Origin: JAWOJF01 sp046481785
GTDB lineage: Bacteria > Bacteroidota > Ignavibacteria > Ignavibacteriales > Ignavibacteriaceae
Assembly (NCBI GenBank): GCA_046481785.1
Contig: JAWOJF010000046.1
Coordinates: 1 to 22,466, forward strand
Length of the DNA stretch: 22,466 bases
Reading direction: 5' to 3'
The notes beneath the pieces were generated by a model. It saw nothing but the letters and a program-made list of their open reading frames with translations. It had not been told where the DNA came from and did no database searches. Shown here in pieces: positions 15,228 through 22,466 of the stretch (the first letter of the stretch is position 1; each line of letters begins with the position of its first letter). The position numbers and the translations under genes were made by a program.

Positions 15228-18200
15228 GTGATTTTAACAAAGGTAGTAACCAATAATTTTAATTCTGACAAAGAAATAAAGGAAAAAATATTATCCGGTA
15301 AGCTCAATGAATTACTTCTTATAGTACCTACTAACAGAAAAATCCGTTACCTTAAAAAAGAAATAATCTCTTCAACACCCGGTAAAGCCACCGGCAAACT
15401 TAATATTGAGACAATTGGTACTTTTTCCACAAGCTTATTATCAGAAACCGCCAATTTTAATCAGTTAAGTGAAGCAGTGGCGGCGGTTTTACTCAGGCAA
15501 AGTTTTCAGGATTCAGAACTAAAATATTTTTCGCATTATAAAAAAGATATTCCTGAAGGAACATTAAGCCGGATTAAAAATGTTATTTCAGAGTATAAAA
15601 AACATGGTATTACACCGGACCGCTTAAGTGCCGAAGCAGATTTGCTTTCAGGATCAGAACAATTAAAAGCCCGTGACATTGCCGTTATTTATGCCAAATA
15701 TCTTGAAATATGCCGGGATCTTAATGCATACGAGATAGGGGATATTTACAGTAATCTTAATAAAATTTCTCAGACTGAATTTGAAAGCAGTTTCAGGAAA
15801 ATTTATCCTGATGTTGATTTAATTATAATTATGGGATTTGATGAATTTACTTCACCCGAGATTGATATAATTAATTCAGCAGCAGATATAAACAGCAGCA
15901 GGTTATTTCTTTTATTTGATTATCACAGGTCTAATTCTTTGATTTTCTCCCATCTGGATAAGTGTTATGATAATCTAATAAATAAGGGATTCCTTCTTTT
16001 AGAGGATGTACAGGCAGATAAAACACAGTTCCAGACACTGGTAAGGGACCAGCTTTTTTTAACCGCATCCGGGACAAAAAATGAGTATACAGATGAAAAT
16101 ATTATAAAAATTTCCGCCTTAAACCGGGAAAAAGAAATTGAACTGATTGCCAGAGAAATTAAAGAACTGATTATTAATGAAAAAACAGAACCACATAAAA
16201 TCTGTATAGCATTTAATCTGATTTCACATTATTCACCCTTTATCCGTGATATATTTTCAGTTTACGGGATACCATACAATTTAACCGACAGGTACCCGCT
16301 TAATACATCCAAACCGGTCCTTTCAATAATAAACTTTTTGGAAATACTCGAAAATGATTTTTATTACAAAAATATTTTCAGGGCACTAAGCGGCGGTTTT
16401 GTTAAGCTTAAACAAATTAGTTTATCGAATTTGTTAAAAGCTTCTATCAACCTGAAAATTATTGCAGGTTATGGAAACTGGCGTATACGTTTACAGGATG
16501 CAATATATAAACTAACTCAAACAAATGATTATGATGATGACCCTGAATTACCGGAAAAAGATGTTTACAAAAAAGCTCTTTCAGATATTGAATTGCTGGA
16601 CGAAATTCTTTCACCATTCAGCAAAAAAATGACTCTCAGACAGTTCAGGAGTAACCTGCAGGATCTCATCTATTCACTTGATATTCCAGCCGTGATGGTT
16701 AATAGTTATAGCACCGAATATGAAGAAAATATAAAAGCCGTTACAACTTTTATGGATACCATTGATGAACTATTTGAGATGTTTGAACTTGAATATGGAG
16801 AAAAAGAAAGATTTCCCCTAAAATTTTATCTGAATAATATAAGAGCGGCTGTAGCATCTGCACGTTATAATATAAAAGAAAAACCGGGATATGGAGTGCA
16901 GGTTACTACATTAAATGAAATCCGTGGTTTAAAATTCGATTACCTTTTTATATCGGGACTTACAGATGGTGATTTGCCCACCAGGTTTATGCCTGAAATA
17001 TTCTTTTCAGGATCTTACGCAAAAAGTGAACAATATCATCAGGTTGAAGAGAGGTATCTTTTTTACCAGGCATTATGTTCATGGCAAAAGAAATTGTATT
17101 TAACCGTGCCCCGGCAGGATGACAGAAGAGAATTATCTGAATCAACATTTATTTCAGAGATAAATAAAGTGTTTAAGGTTAAGCAGAAAAGTTATATGGA
17201 TTATTCAGGTCAAATATTTTCAAAAGAGGAGTTTGCTGTTGAACTTGGAAAATACGGAGTGGATAAAATTAACTACTATTCTGAAGGTGTTGATAGTGTA
17301 AATCCTGAGGTTTTAAGTAAAGGAATTTATGTTAGTAAATTGAGATCAGGCGGGGGTTCAAATTATTCTGAATACTCCGGTTTTATTGGCGGTACTATTG
17401 ATCAGGGATTAAAGCACAGGCTTACAGAATATAAAGAAAGGCAGTTCTCAATTTCGCAGCTTGAAACCTATGCCAAATGTCCTTATAAATATTTTATTGA
17501 GAGAGTCCTTGGACTAAAACCAATAGAAGAACCAACGGAAGAAATTGAAGCTGTTGAAATGGGGCGGCTTCTTCACTTAATATTATTCGAGTTTTATAAA
17601 ACGCTTAAAGAAAAAGGAATCAGGCTTCACAAATCCAGGCCAAACGATTTTGAGCGTGCCGAAGAATTGATATTCACTATTGCCAGAGATAAGATAGAAG
17701 AATCAGGTTTTTATTCTGAACTTGCCTTTTATGAAAAAGAAAAAGTACTTGGTATAAATAACAACAGGAATAACTCACTATTATATAAATTTTTATTATA
17801 TGAGTTTGAAAACTCCGGTGAATTCATCCCTGAGTTTTTTGAAAAGGGCTTTGGAAATATTGATGAACCCGGAAGGGAGAATGTAAGCAATCCTGTTGTT
17901 GACTTTAAAGCAGGCGATGTTAAAGTAAGAGGAAAAATAGACAGAGTTGATGTAAACCGGCAGGAAAAAACCTTTAAAGTTCTGGATTATAAGCTAAGCG
18001 GTAAAAAGCCTTCTCCTGATGAAATCAGTTCTGCGGTATCACTTCAATTACCTTTGTACTTGTATGCTGCTGCGGAAATTATTAAACAAGAGCTTAATGA
18101 AGATTATTTTCCTGCAGGTGCCGGAATTTATTCTTTAAAATATTCAGAAGGGGATTTTGGCAGAAAAGATATAAATTTTACAAGGAAGAGAAATCTTAAA

Positions 18201-18380
18201 GACGAGGAAAGAAAAGAATTAACCGAAAAAGCAATTAACAATTGTATTGAAGCTATTAACAAATATGTTAATGAAATTGCCGGCGGCAAATTTAATTTAT
18301 CTGAACTGCCGAATAAAGAATCGGCTGTTTGTATATACTGTGACTTTAAAGGGATATGCAGAGTACAGGAAATTAATTAA
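15228..18380 (+). CDS. addB: AddB-like PD-(D/E)XK nuclease, probable AddAB recombination nuclease subunit
   Basis: The 1050-residue protein would act with an AddA helicase-nuclease to process DNA double-strand ends for RecA recombination. The N-terminal half is a helicase-like scaffold (LLLIVPTNRKIRYLKKEI; GLKFDYLFISGLTDGDLPTR; EERYLFYQALCSW). The C-terminal RecB-type nuclease has Asp905 (GKIDRVD), Asp920-Tyr-Lys922 (VLDYKLSG) and QLPLYLYAAA. Four cysteines, Cys751 (YAKCPYKYF) and Cys1035-x2-Cys1038-x5-Cys1044, give the spacing of the AddB iron-sulfur cluster. The start is GTG 15228 with AGAGGA about 5 bases upstream. No Walker A motif (GxxxxGK) is seen at the N-terminus, unlike B. subtilis AddB, so this subunit probably does not bind ATP. 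No addA lies in the window. Confidence 0.85.
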   Translation: MILTKVVTNNFNSDKEIKEKILSGKLNELLLIVPTNRKIRYLKKEIISSTPGKATGKLNIETIGTFSTSLLSETANFNQLSEAVAAVLLRQSFQDSELKYFSHYKKDIPEGTLSRIKNVISEYKKHGITPDRLSAEADLLSGSEQLKARDIAVIYAKYLEICRDLNAYEIGDIYSNLNKISQTEFESSFRKIYPDVDLIIIMGFDEFTSPEIDIINSAADINSSRLFLLFDYHRSNSLIFSHLDKCYDNLINKGFLLLEDVQADKTQFQTLVRDQLFLTASGTKNEYTDENIIKISALNREKEIELIAREIKELIINEKTEPHKICIAFNLISHYSPFIRDIFSVYGIPYNLTDRYPLNTSKPVLSIINFLEILENDFYYKNIFRALSGGFVKLKQISLSNLLKASINLKIIAGYGNWRIRLQDAIYKLTQTNDYDDDPELPEKDVYKKALSDIELLDEILSPFSKKMTLRQFRSNLQDLIYSLDIPAVMVNSYSTEYEENIKAVTTFMDTIDELFEMFELEYGEKERFPLKFYLNNIRAAVASARYNIKEKPGYGVQVTTLNEIRGLKFDYLFISGLTDGDLPTRFMPEIFFSGSYAKSEQYHQVEERYLFYQALCSWQKKLYLTVPRQDDRRELSESTFISEINKVFKVKQKSYMDYSGQIFSKEEFAVELGKYGVDKINYYSEGVDSVNPEVLSKGIYVSKLRSGGGSNYSEYSGFIGGTIDQGLKHRLTEYKERQFSISQLETYAKCPYKYFIERVLGLKPIEEPTEEIEAVEMGRLLHLILFEFYKTLKEKGIRLHKSRPNDFERAEELIFTIARDKIEESGFYSELAFYEKEKVLGINNNRNNSLLYKFLLYEFENSGEFIPEFFEKGFGNIDEPGRENVSNPVVDFKAGDVKVRGKIDRVDVNRQEKTFKVLDYKLSGKKPSPDEISSAVSLQLPLYLYAAAEIIKQELNEDYFPAGAGIYSLKYSEGDFGRKDINFTRKRNLKDEERKELTEKAINNCIEAINKYVNEIAGGKFNLSELPNKESAVCIYCDFKGICRVQEIN

Positions 18381-18463
18381 TATTGTTGATTAAAATTTTC
18401 ATAACGGCTAATACATATCAATGCTAATAGTTGTGAACCCCCAATCAATTTTAAATTAAGAGG

Positions 18464-18492
18464 TTGACTATATTTAGTTATACCCTTATTAT
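18464..18492 (+). promoter_or_regulatory. Candidate sigma70-like promoter of the histidine kinase gene
   Basis: TTGACT (18464-18469, 5 of 6) and TATTAT (18487-18492, 5 of 6) are separated by exactly 17 bases, giving a leader of about 100 bases before the ATG at 18599. Confidence 0.4.
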
Positions 18493-18578
18493 TTATTTTA
18501 AGATATCCCCTCACTCATATCGTTTAGATAATTGACTATCGGAGGAGTAGTGTTTTGTGGGGGAGTACATGAAATTTT

Positions 18579-18595
18579 AAGGAGGTAAAAAGGGG
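18579..18595 (+). promoter_or_regulatory. Two alternative ribosome binding sites before the histidine kinase start
   Basis: AAGGAGGT (18579-18586) is a near-perfect anti-SD match but ends 12 bases before the ATG, which is long. AAGGGG (18590-18595) ends 3 bases before it, which is short. No in-frame start codon lies between them, so the ATG at 18599 stands. Confidence 0.55.
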
Positions 18596-18598
18596 AAT

Positions 18599-19903
18599 AT
18601 GCAGAAGTATTTTGATATTGAACAGAATACTTTTCTTAATAAAAAAGCATTCCATATAAGTTTAGCCGGTGGAATTTTATTTTTTATTGTCGACTTGTTC
18701 ACTCCGCTGGGTATAGCAGAATGGCTGCTGTATCTAATTTTACTTATTTTTTACTGGAGATATTCTGACTTAAAGCGTGTCTATTATCTTTCCGGTTTAT
18801 ATATCTTTTTTATTCTTGCTGGCTTTTTATTTTCACCTTCCGGTTCTCCCATTGTTTATGAAATAGTAAATAGATTTGTTCTTATCCTTTGCCTTCTGGT
18901 TTTATCTCATTCTATTTTCAGAGAAAGAACCATAAAAAAAATTAATACTGAAATTCTGGATAGAATAAGTGACTTTTTTCTGGCACTGGATGCAGACCTC
19001 AATATTGTTTATATGAATAGTTCTTTGACCTCAAAAACTATGAGGAGGGACTTTTTTGGAAAAAATGTATTTGAAATATTCCCTTCCTTAAAAGGCACAT
19101 TGTATGAGGAGAAATTATCTGAAGCTATAAGTACACAGAAACCCGTTCAGTTTAAAATGATGTCCCCCAGCTCACCATATTTGTACCAATATTCTGTTTA
19201 CCCCTCTGCTAAAGGCTTATCGGTCTTTACAAAAGATATAACTGCGCTTGATAAAGCAGAAGAAAAAATAAGAGAGACTCTTAGAGAAAAAGAAATGCTC
19301 TTAAGAGAAATTCACCACAGGGTAAAAAATAATTTCCAGATTGTTTCAAGTCTGCTGGGATTATCACTAAACAATATTCAGGATGAAGGATTTAAAGAGA
19401 CTGTTTCGGTATTGCAGCACCGGATAAGGGCACTTGCATTGATACATGAAAAATTATATCAGAGCGGCAGCGTTTCAACTGTAAATATTCAGTCATTTGT
19501 GGAAGATTTATTCAAGGGCTTTTATTCTGTTAGTGAGTATAGATTAGATAATCTAACTACTAACATTTCTGTTAATAATAAGATCAACCTTCAAATAAAA
19601 ACTGCCATGCCTCTTGGTTTAATTATTAATGAACTTTATACTAATTCGTTAAAGCATGCCTTTGATGGTGTTAAAGACTGCAGTATAAATTTAAGTTTGA
19701 ATTATACAAATGGAAATGATTCTGAGCTTCAAATGATATATCACGATAATGGAAAGGGTTTTACTGTTTTGCCAGATATAAGCAGCGCAGAAACAATGGG
19801 ATTTACAATTATTTCTTCTTTCGTAGAGCAAATAAACGGAAAAATGACTGTATGTAATAAGGGAGGGGCTGAATTTAAGATTAATTTTAAAGTTCATGAA
19901 TAA
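18599..19903 (+). CDS. Membrane sensor histidine kinase, PAS plus HisKA_2/HWE-type kinase core
   Basis: The 434-residue protein has about four N-terminal membrane segments (within residues 18-110), a PAS-like domain at about 120-210 (RISDFFLALDADLNIVYMNS) and a short coiled-coil linker. The kinase core is of the HisKA_2 type: LREIHHRVKNNFQIVSSLLGL, where His240, directly before Arg, is the likely phosphate acceptor (His239 is adjacent). The ATP-binding domain shows INELYTNSLKHAF (N box), HDNGKGF (G1) and a final GGAEFKINF strand. It should autophosphorylate in response to a membrane or PAS signal and pass phosphate to a response regulator. No regulator gene is adjacent, so it is an orphan kinase. 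It converges on the MFS gene with only 19 bases between them and no terminator. Confidence 0.9.
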   Translation: MQKYFDIEQNTFLNKKAFHISLAGGILFFIVDLFTPLGIAEWLLYLILLIFYWRYSDLKRVYYLSGLYIFFILAGFLFSPSGSPIVYEIVNRFVLILCLLVLSHSIFRERTIKKINTEILDRISDFFLALDADLNIVYMNSSLTSKTMRRDFFGKNVFEIFPSLKGTLYEEKLSEAISTQKPVQFKMMSPSSPYLYQYSVYPSAKGLSVFTKDITALDKAEEKIRETLREKEMLLREIHHRVKNNFQIVSSLLGLSLNNIQDEGFKETVSVLQHRIRALALIHEKLYQSGSVSTVNIQSFVEDLFKGFYSVSEYRLDNLTTNISVNNKINLQIKTAMPLGLIINELYTNSLKHAFDGVKDCSINLSLNYTNGNDSELQMIYHDNGKGFTVLPDISSAETMGFTIISSFVEQINGKMTVCNKGGAEFKINFKVHE

Positions 19904-19922
19904 TCAGTACTAATTTCTGGTT

Positions 19923-21155
19923 TTAACCCGATATGTTATTTTTTTCAATATTCGGCAGGAACCATGTTATTAACCCGATTAAAGGTAAAAAAGCGCATAC
20001 CTGGTAAACAAAAATAATACTTGTTCTGTCTGCCAGTTCACCAAGAAGAGCCGACCCAATTCCGCCGATACCGAAAGCAAAACCGAAAAATAATCCTGTA
20101 ATGGTTCCAATTTTACCGGGCAGAAACTCCTGGGCATAAACAAGTATTGCGGGGAATGCCGATGCCAGAATTAAACCGATGAAAACAATAAGTATTGCCG
20201 TCCAAAATAAATTTGCAAAAGGAAGAAGCAATGTGAATGGTGCTGCTCCTAAAATTGAAAACCAAATCACATATTTTCTGCCGAACCGGTCCCCGATAGG
20301 GCCTCCTATTAAAGTTCCCGCAGCAAGAGATACTAAAAGTATAAATAAATAAATCTGCGAACTCTGCACCGATACATGAAATTTTTCAATTAGGTAAAAG
20401 GTTAAATAGCTTGTCATGCTGGCTATATAAAAATACTTTGAAAAAATTAATACCAGGAGTATTCCAACAGGAATAATAACCTCTTTTTTCAGTAATCGTT
20501 CAGCTTTAAAAGCTTCGGCCGAAGAACCCGGCTTTTTTACCTGTTGAACATTTTGTCTATACCATCCGCCTACTTTGTAAAGAACTATGATGGCTAACAA
20601 AGCGATAAATGAAAACCATATAATATTAGATTTCCCGTAAGGGACAATTATAAGGGCTGCTAACAGGGGTCCCAATGAACTTCCTGCATTTCCACCAACC
20701 TGGAAGATAGATTGAGCAGTGCCTCTTTTACCACCTGAGGCTAGATAAGCTACACGCGAAGCTTCCGGGTGAAAAACAGAGGAGCCTACGCCAATTAGAG
20801 CTACAGAACTCAATATCATGGCATAGCTGAATGAAAAAGAGAGAAGCACCAGGCCGCATAATGTAAATCCCATGCCGGTTGCAAGTGAATATGGTTTTGG
20901 TTTCTTATCTGTATAAAAGCCTACTACCGGCTGAAATATTGATGCTGAAAGCTGGAACGTGAGTGTAATTAATCCAACCTGTGCAAAACTTAACTTGAAT
21001 GAGTCTTTAATAAGCGGATAAATAGCCGGTATCACAGATTGTAAAGTATCATTCATCATATGAGAAAAGCTGATTGCAAAAATTATGGGGTATACTGTTT
21101 TCTGAATTGTACCTTTTATCCCCACTGTCTGCTGGTCTGCTGAAGAAGTATCCAT
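19923..21155 (-). CDS. MFS exporter, fosmidomycin-resistance (Fsr)-like
   Basis: This major facilitator protein has about 12 membrane segments and matches Fsr-type exporters in style: SFSHMMNDTLQSVIPAIYPL in the first segment, FQPVVGFYTDKKPKP in the loop 2-3 region, GSSVFHPEASRVAY, and QSIFQVGGNAGSSLGPLLAA. The C-half has GPIGDRFGRKYVIW. Such proteins expel small drugs or metabolites using the proton gradient. I place the start at ATG 21153-21155 (410 residues). A 13-residue extension from a TTG at 21192-21194 would also be open, but it has no SD and adds a non-conserved, partly hydrophobic stretch. The gene stands alone on the minus strand between two plus-strand genes. Real substrate unknown. 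Confidence 0.85.
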   Translation of the reverse strand: MDTSSADQQTVGIKGTIQKTVYPIIFAISFSHMMNDTLQSVIPAIYPLIKDSFKLSFAQVGLITLTFQLSASIFQPVVGFYTDKKPKPYSLATGMGFTLCGLVLLSFSFSYAMILSSVALIGVGSSVFHPEASRVAYLASGGKRGTAQSIFQVGGNAGSSLGPLLAALIIVPYGKSNIIWFSFIALLAIIVLYKVGGWYRQNVQQVKKPGSSAEAFKAERLLKKEVIIPVGILLVLIFSKYFYIASMTSYLTFYLIEKFHVSVQSSQIYLFILLVSLAAGTLIGGPIGDRFGRKYVIWFSILGAAPFTLLLPFANLFWTAILIVFIGLILASAFPAILVYAQEFLPGKIGTITGLFFGFAFGIGGIGSALLGELADRTSIIFVYQVCAFLPLIGLITWFLPNIEKNNISG

Positions 21156-21291
21156 AATAAATTGAACAGTGTAAAAAAATAATTTGATGGGCAAATTAAG
21201 TTAAAATGAAAATAAAACGAAATTTATGAATGCCGGGTATATTGTTTGTAAAGAAAAAGAAAAACCTGTTGCCGATATTCTGTTTACATTC

Positions 21292-21320
21292 TTGACAACA
21301 TCTTTTAATTTTTTTAATTT
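21292..21320 (+). promoter_or_regulatory. Candidate greA promoter
   Basis: TTGACA (21292-21297, 6 of 6) is followed after 17 bases by TAATTT (21315-21320, 3 of 6), then G. The last part also resembles the Bacteroidota TAnnTTTG element with one base fewer. A start near 21327 would fall at the first base of the hairpin that follows. Confidence 0.4.
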
Positions 21321-21325
21321 GGGAC

Positions 21326-21366
21326 TGCCACTGTCACGAGTTCCCGGGACTGTGGCAATTTTTTTT
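21326..21366 (+). terminator. Terminator-like hairpin in the greA leader
   Basis: TGCCAC (21326-21331) pairs with GTGGCA (21352-21357). After one T-T mismatch, GTC/GAC adds three inner pairs. Eight T residues (21359-21366) follow. No plus-strand gene ends upstream: the nearest gene runs the other way, so the element lies in the leader region of greA. Confidence 0.65.
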
Positions 21367-21396
21367 ATAGTCCAACAACAATTGTGAGTGTTTAAT

Positions 21397-22116
21397 ATGT
21401 CCGAAGCAAATTTTGTTTATCTTACCAAGGAAAGACTTGTAGAACTTGAAAAAGAACTGCAGGAGTTAAAAACAAGCGGCAGAAAAGAAATTGCAGCAAA
21501 AATAGCTGAAGCCAGAGCACACGGGGATCTTTCTGAAAATGCTGAATATGATGCAGCTAAAGAAGAACAGGGCTTGTTTGAATTAAGGATAAGCAAACTG
21601 GAAAATGTTTTATCGAGGGCAAGGATAATTGATACTTCGCAGTTTCCCGAAGACCAGGCACACATTCTTTCGAAGGTTTATATACGTAATACGCAAAATA
21701 AAAAAGAATTTGAGTATATTTTGGTTTCACCGGAAGAAGCAGACTTCCAGGCGGGTAAAATTTCTGTAACTTCTCCATCCGCAGCTTATGCACTTGCAAA
21801 TGCAGTTCAATCAAAAGAGGACAGAAACATTATTTTCGATTTGGCGAGTGGTGGATTTAATTCTACCGTGCGTTTGGCAAAAAGTTCGAGTACAATGTGG
21901 CATCCTATTTTTCAACAAAATCGCAATTACGTTGTTGAATCGCTTGATGTTTATATAAAACACCTGAAGGAATTTCGCGATTGTTTACACGATAAACAGG
22001 ATGATAAACTTCACGATTTAATTGTAAGTGCAAATAAAATCAGGGGAATACTTGAGGGAGAAAATCCTCATCTGGTAAAAAATGAAGAAAGAATTGTAAA
22101 ACTTTATACAAAATAA
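21397..22116 (+). CDS. greA: Chimeric ORF: GreA N-terminal part joined in frame to prephenate dehydrogenase (TyrA) C-terminal part
   Basis: The ORF encodes 239 residues from ATG 21397 (a GTG at 21388 is open but lacks an SD). Residues 1-127 are transcription elongation factor GreA: the coiled-coil tip with ARAHGDLSENAEYDAAKEEQ and the start of the FKBP-like domain up to GKISVTSP. The expected GreA ending (about 30 residues, beginning IGKALLGKKVGD in the family) is missing. From residue 128 on, the sequence is the C-terminal dimerisation region of a Bacteroidota TyrA: SAAYALANAVQ, FDLASGGFNSTVRLAKSSS, MWHPIFQQN and the ending KIRGIL. The join lies near 21776-21782. Arginine codons change from AGA/AGG (6 of 7 before the join) to mostly CGC/CGT after it. 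The product should be active neither as GreA nor as TyrA. Confidence 0.85.
   Translation: MSEANFVYLTKERLVELEKELQELKTSGRKEIAAKIAEARAHGDLSENAEYDAAKEEQGLFELRISKLENVLSRARIIDTSQFPEDQAHILSKVYIRNTQNKKEFEYILVSPEEADFQAGKISVTSPSAAYALANAVQSKEDRNIIFDLASGGFNSTVRLAKSSSTMWHPIFQQNRNYVVESLDVYIKHLKEFRDCLHDKQDDKLHDLIVSANKIRGILEGENPHLVKNEERIVKLYTK
21776..21782 (+). other. Join between greA and tyrA sequence
   Basis: Protein similarity switches between the conserved GreA VTSP (codons ending 21777) and the TyrA-like SAAYALANAV. The exact base cannot be fixed by eye because either parent could supply one or two bases of overlap. Confidence 0.75.
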
Positions 22117-22118
22117 TC

Positions 22119-22466
22119 ATGACTTTGAAACTTGAAATTAATCCGATAAAAACATGGTTGCCAAAATTGGATAATCCACTGCTTATTTCTGGTCCATGTA
22201 GCCTTGAATCGGAAAAACAGGCGCTTGACACTGCAAAATTACTGGCCAAAGATAAACGGGTATTTGTATATCGCGGTGGCGTTTGGAAACCACGTACCCG
22301 CCCCGGTTCTTTTGAAGGAGTTGGTTCAATTGGTTTAAAATGGTTACAACTGGTGAAACAGGAAACCGGATTACCTGTAGGTACCGAAGTAGCAAATGCA
22401 CAGCACACAGAGGAAGCATTGAAAGCCGGGTTAGACGTGCTTTGGATTGGTGCCCGCTCAACTGCC
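22119..22466 (+). CDS. DAHP synthase, Bacteroidota type, N-terminal part (runs off the window)
   Basis: 116 residues are visible. The enzyme joins phosphoenolpyruvate and erythrose 4-phosphate in the first step of the shikimate pathway for aromatic amino acids. Diagnostic stretches are LISGPCSLESEKQAL (residues about 22-36), YRGGVWKPRTRPGSFEGVG (about 50-68), TGLPVGTEVANAQH (about 85-98) and LWIGARSTA at the window edge. This is the DAHPS/KDO8PS-fold form that in Bacteroidia is usually fused to a chorismate mutase domain; that part would lie outside the window. The ATG follows the TyrA stop by 2 bases, so tyrA and this gene form a natural aromatic-amino-acid operon in the donor DNA. Codon use differs from the rest of the window (CGC/CGT arginine). 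Confidence 0.9.
   Translation, partial: MTLKLEINPIKTWLPKLDNPLLISGPCSLESEKQALDTAKLLAKDKRVFVYRGGVWKPRTRPGSFEGVGSIGLKWLQLVKQETGLPVGTEVANAQHTEEALKAGLDVLWIGARSTA

Noticed and set aside
21156..21194. Longer MFS protein from TTG 21192-21194
   Set aside because: No SD and the extra 13 residues do not look like the family N-terminus; ATG at 21153-21155 preferred.
1..22466. CRISPR arrays, tRNA or rRNA genes, complete insertion sequences
   Set aside because: None seen: no regularly spaced repeats, no cloverleaf-like stretch recognised, and no transposase or integrase reading frame.

Overview
The window reads as low-GC Bacteroidota/Ignavibacteria-group DNA. The first gene ends in a type IX secretion (Por) sorting domain with the QNYPNPFNP signature that is abundant in Ignavibacteria. 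Two TonB-dependent receptors, an outer-membrane carboxypeptidase-regulatory/plug/barrel protein and A/T-rich intergenic DNA fit the same group. Lineage is inferred from protein style, since no rRNA or tRNA gene was seen. The last ~690 bases (about 21776-22466) look as if they come from a different, Bacteroidia-like genome or locus.

Layout: 1-567 is the 3' end of a secreted T9SS cargo protein, followed by terminator-like hairpins; 721-1299 (-) is an NAD(P)H-dependent FMN reductase. 1515-4969 (+) is a tight four-gene unit: an ECF-type S-component-like membrane protein, a small Gpt-like phosphoribosyltransferase, a BtuB-sized TonB-dependent receptor that probably starts at a TTG codon, and a secreted SGNH hydrolase. 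The gene overlaps suggest one uptake-and-salvage pathway for an unknown, possibly nucleobase-like, compound.

5288-10380 (+) is the most interesting block: a membrane-anchored SGNH protein with a large insertion, a fatty-acyl-AMP-ligase-like enzyme, a stand-alone acyl carrier protein and an AlgI/DltB-like MBOAT acyltransferase. Its logic is that of the Gram-positive Dlt system (ligase, carrier, MBOAT, SGNH/DltD). However, the ligase looks like a FAAL and the SGNH protein is built like peptidoglycan O-acetylesterase/transferase proteins. It may therefore put an acyl group on a periplasmic or surface glycan. A pair of related palindromes with compensatory changes follows at 10420-10512.

10553-12970 (-) is a large TonB-dependent outer-membrane receptor; 13245-14282 (+) a dipeptide epimerase; 14384-15019 (+) a fatty-acid-hydroxylase-family protein with a clear terminator; 15228-18380 (+) an AddB-like nuclease with an Fe-S cysteine set; 18599-19903 (+) an orphan membrane histidine kinase; 19923-21155 (-) a fosmidomycin-resistance-like MFS exporter.

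At 21397-22116 a greA gene runs in frame into the C-terminal part of a prephenate dehydrogenase (tyrA) and is followed directly by a truncated DAHP synthase gene. Arginine codon use changes at the join. This is either an assembly or cloning chimera or a real recombination event, and it should be resolved before the right end is trusted.
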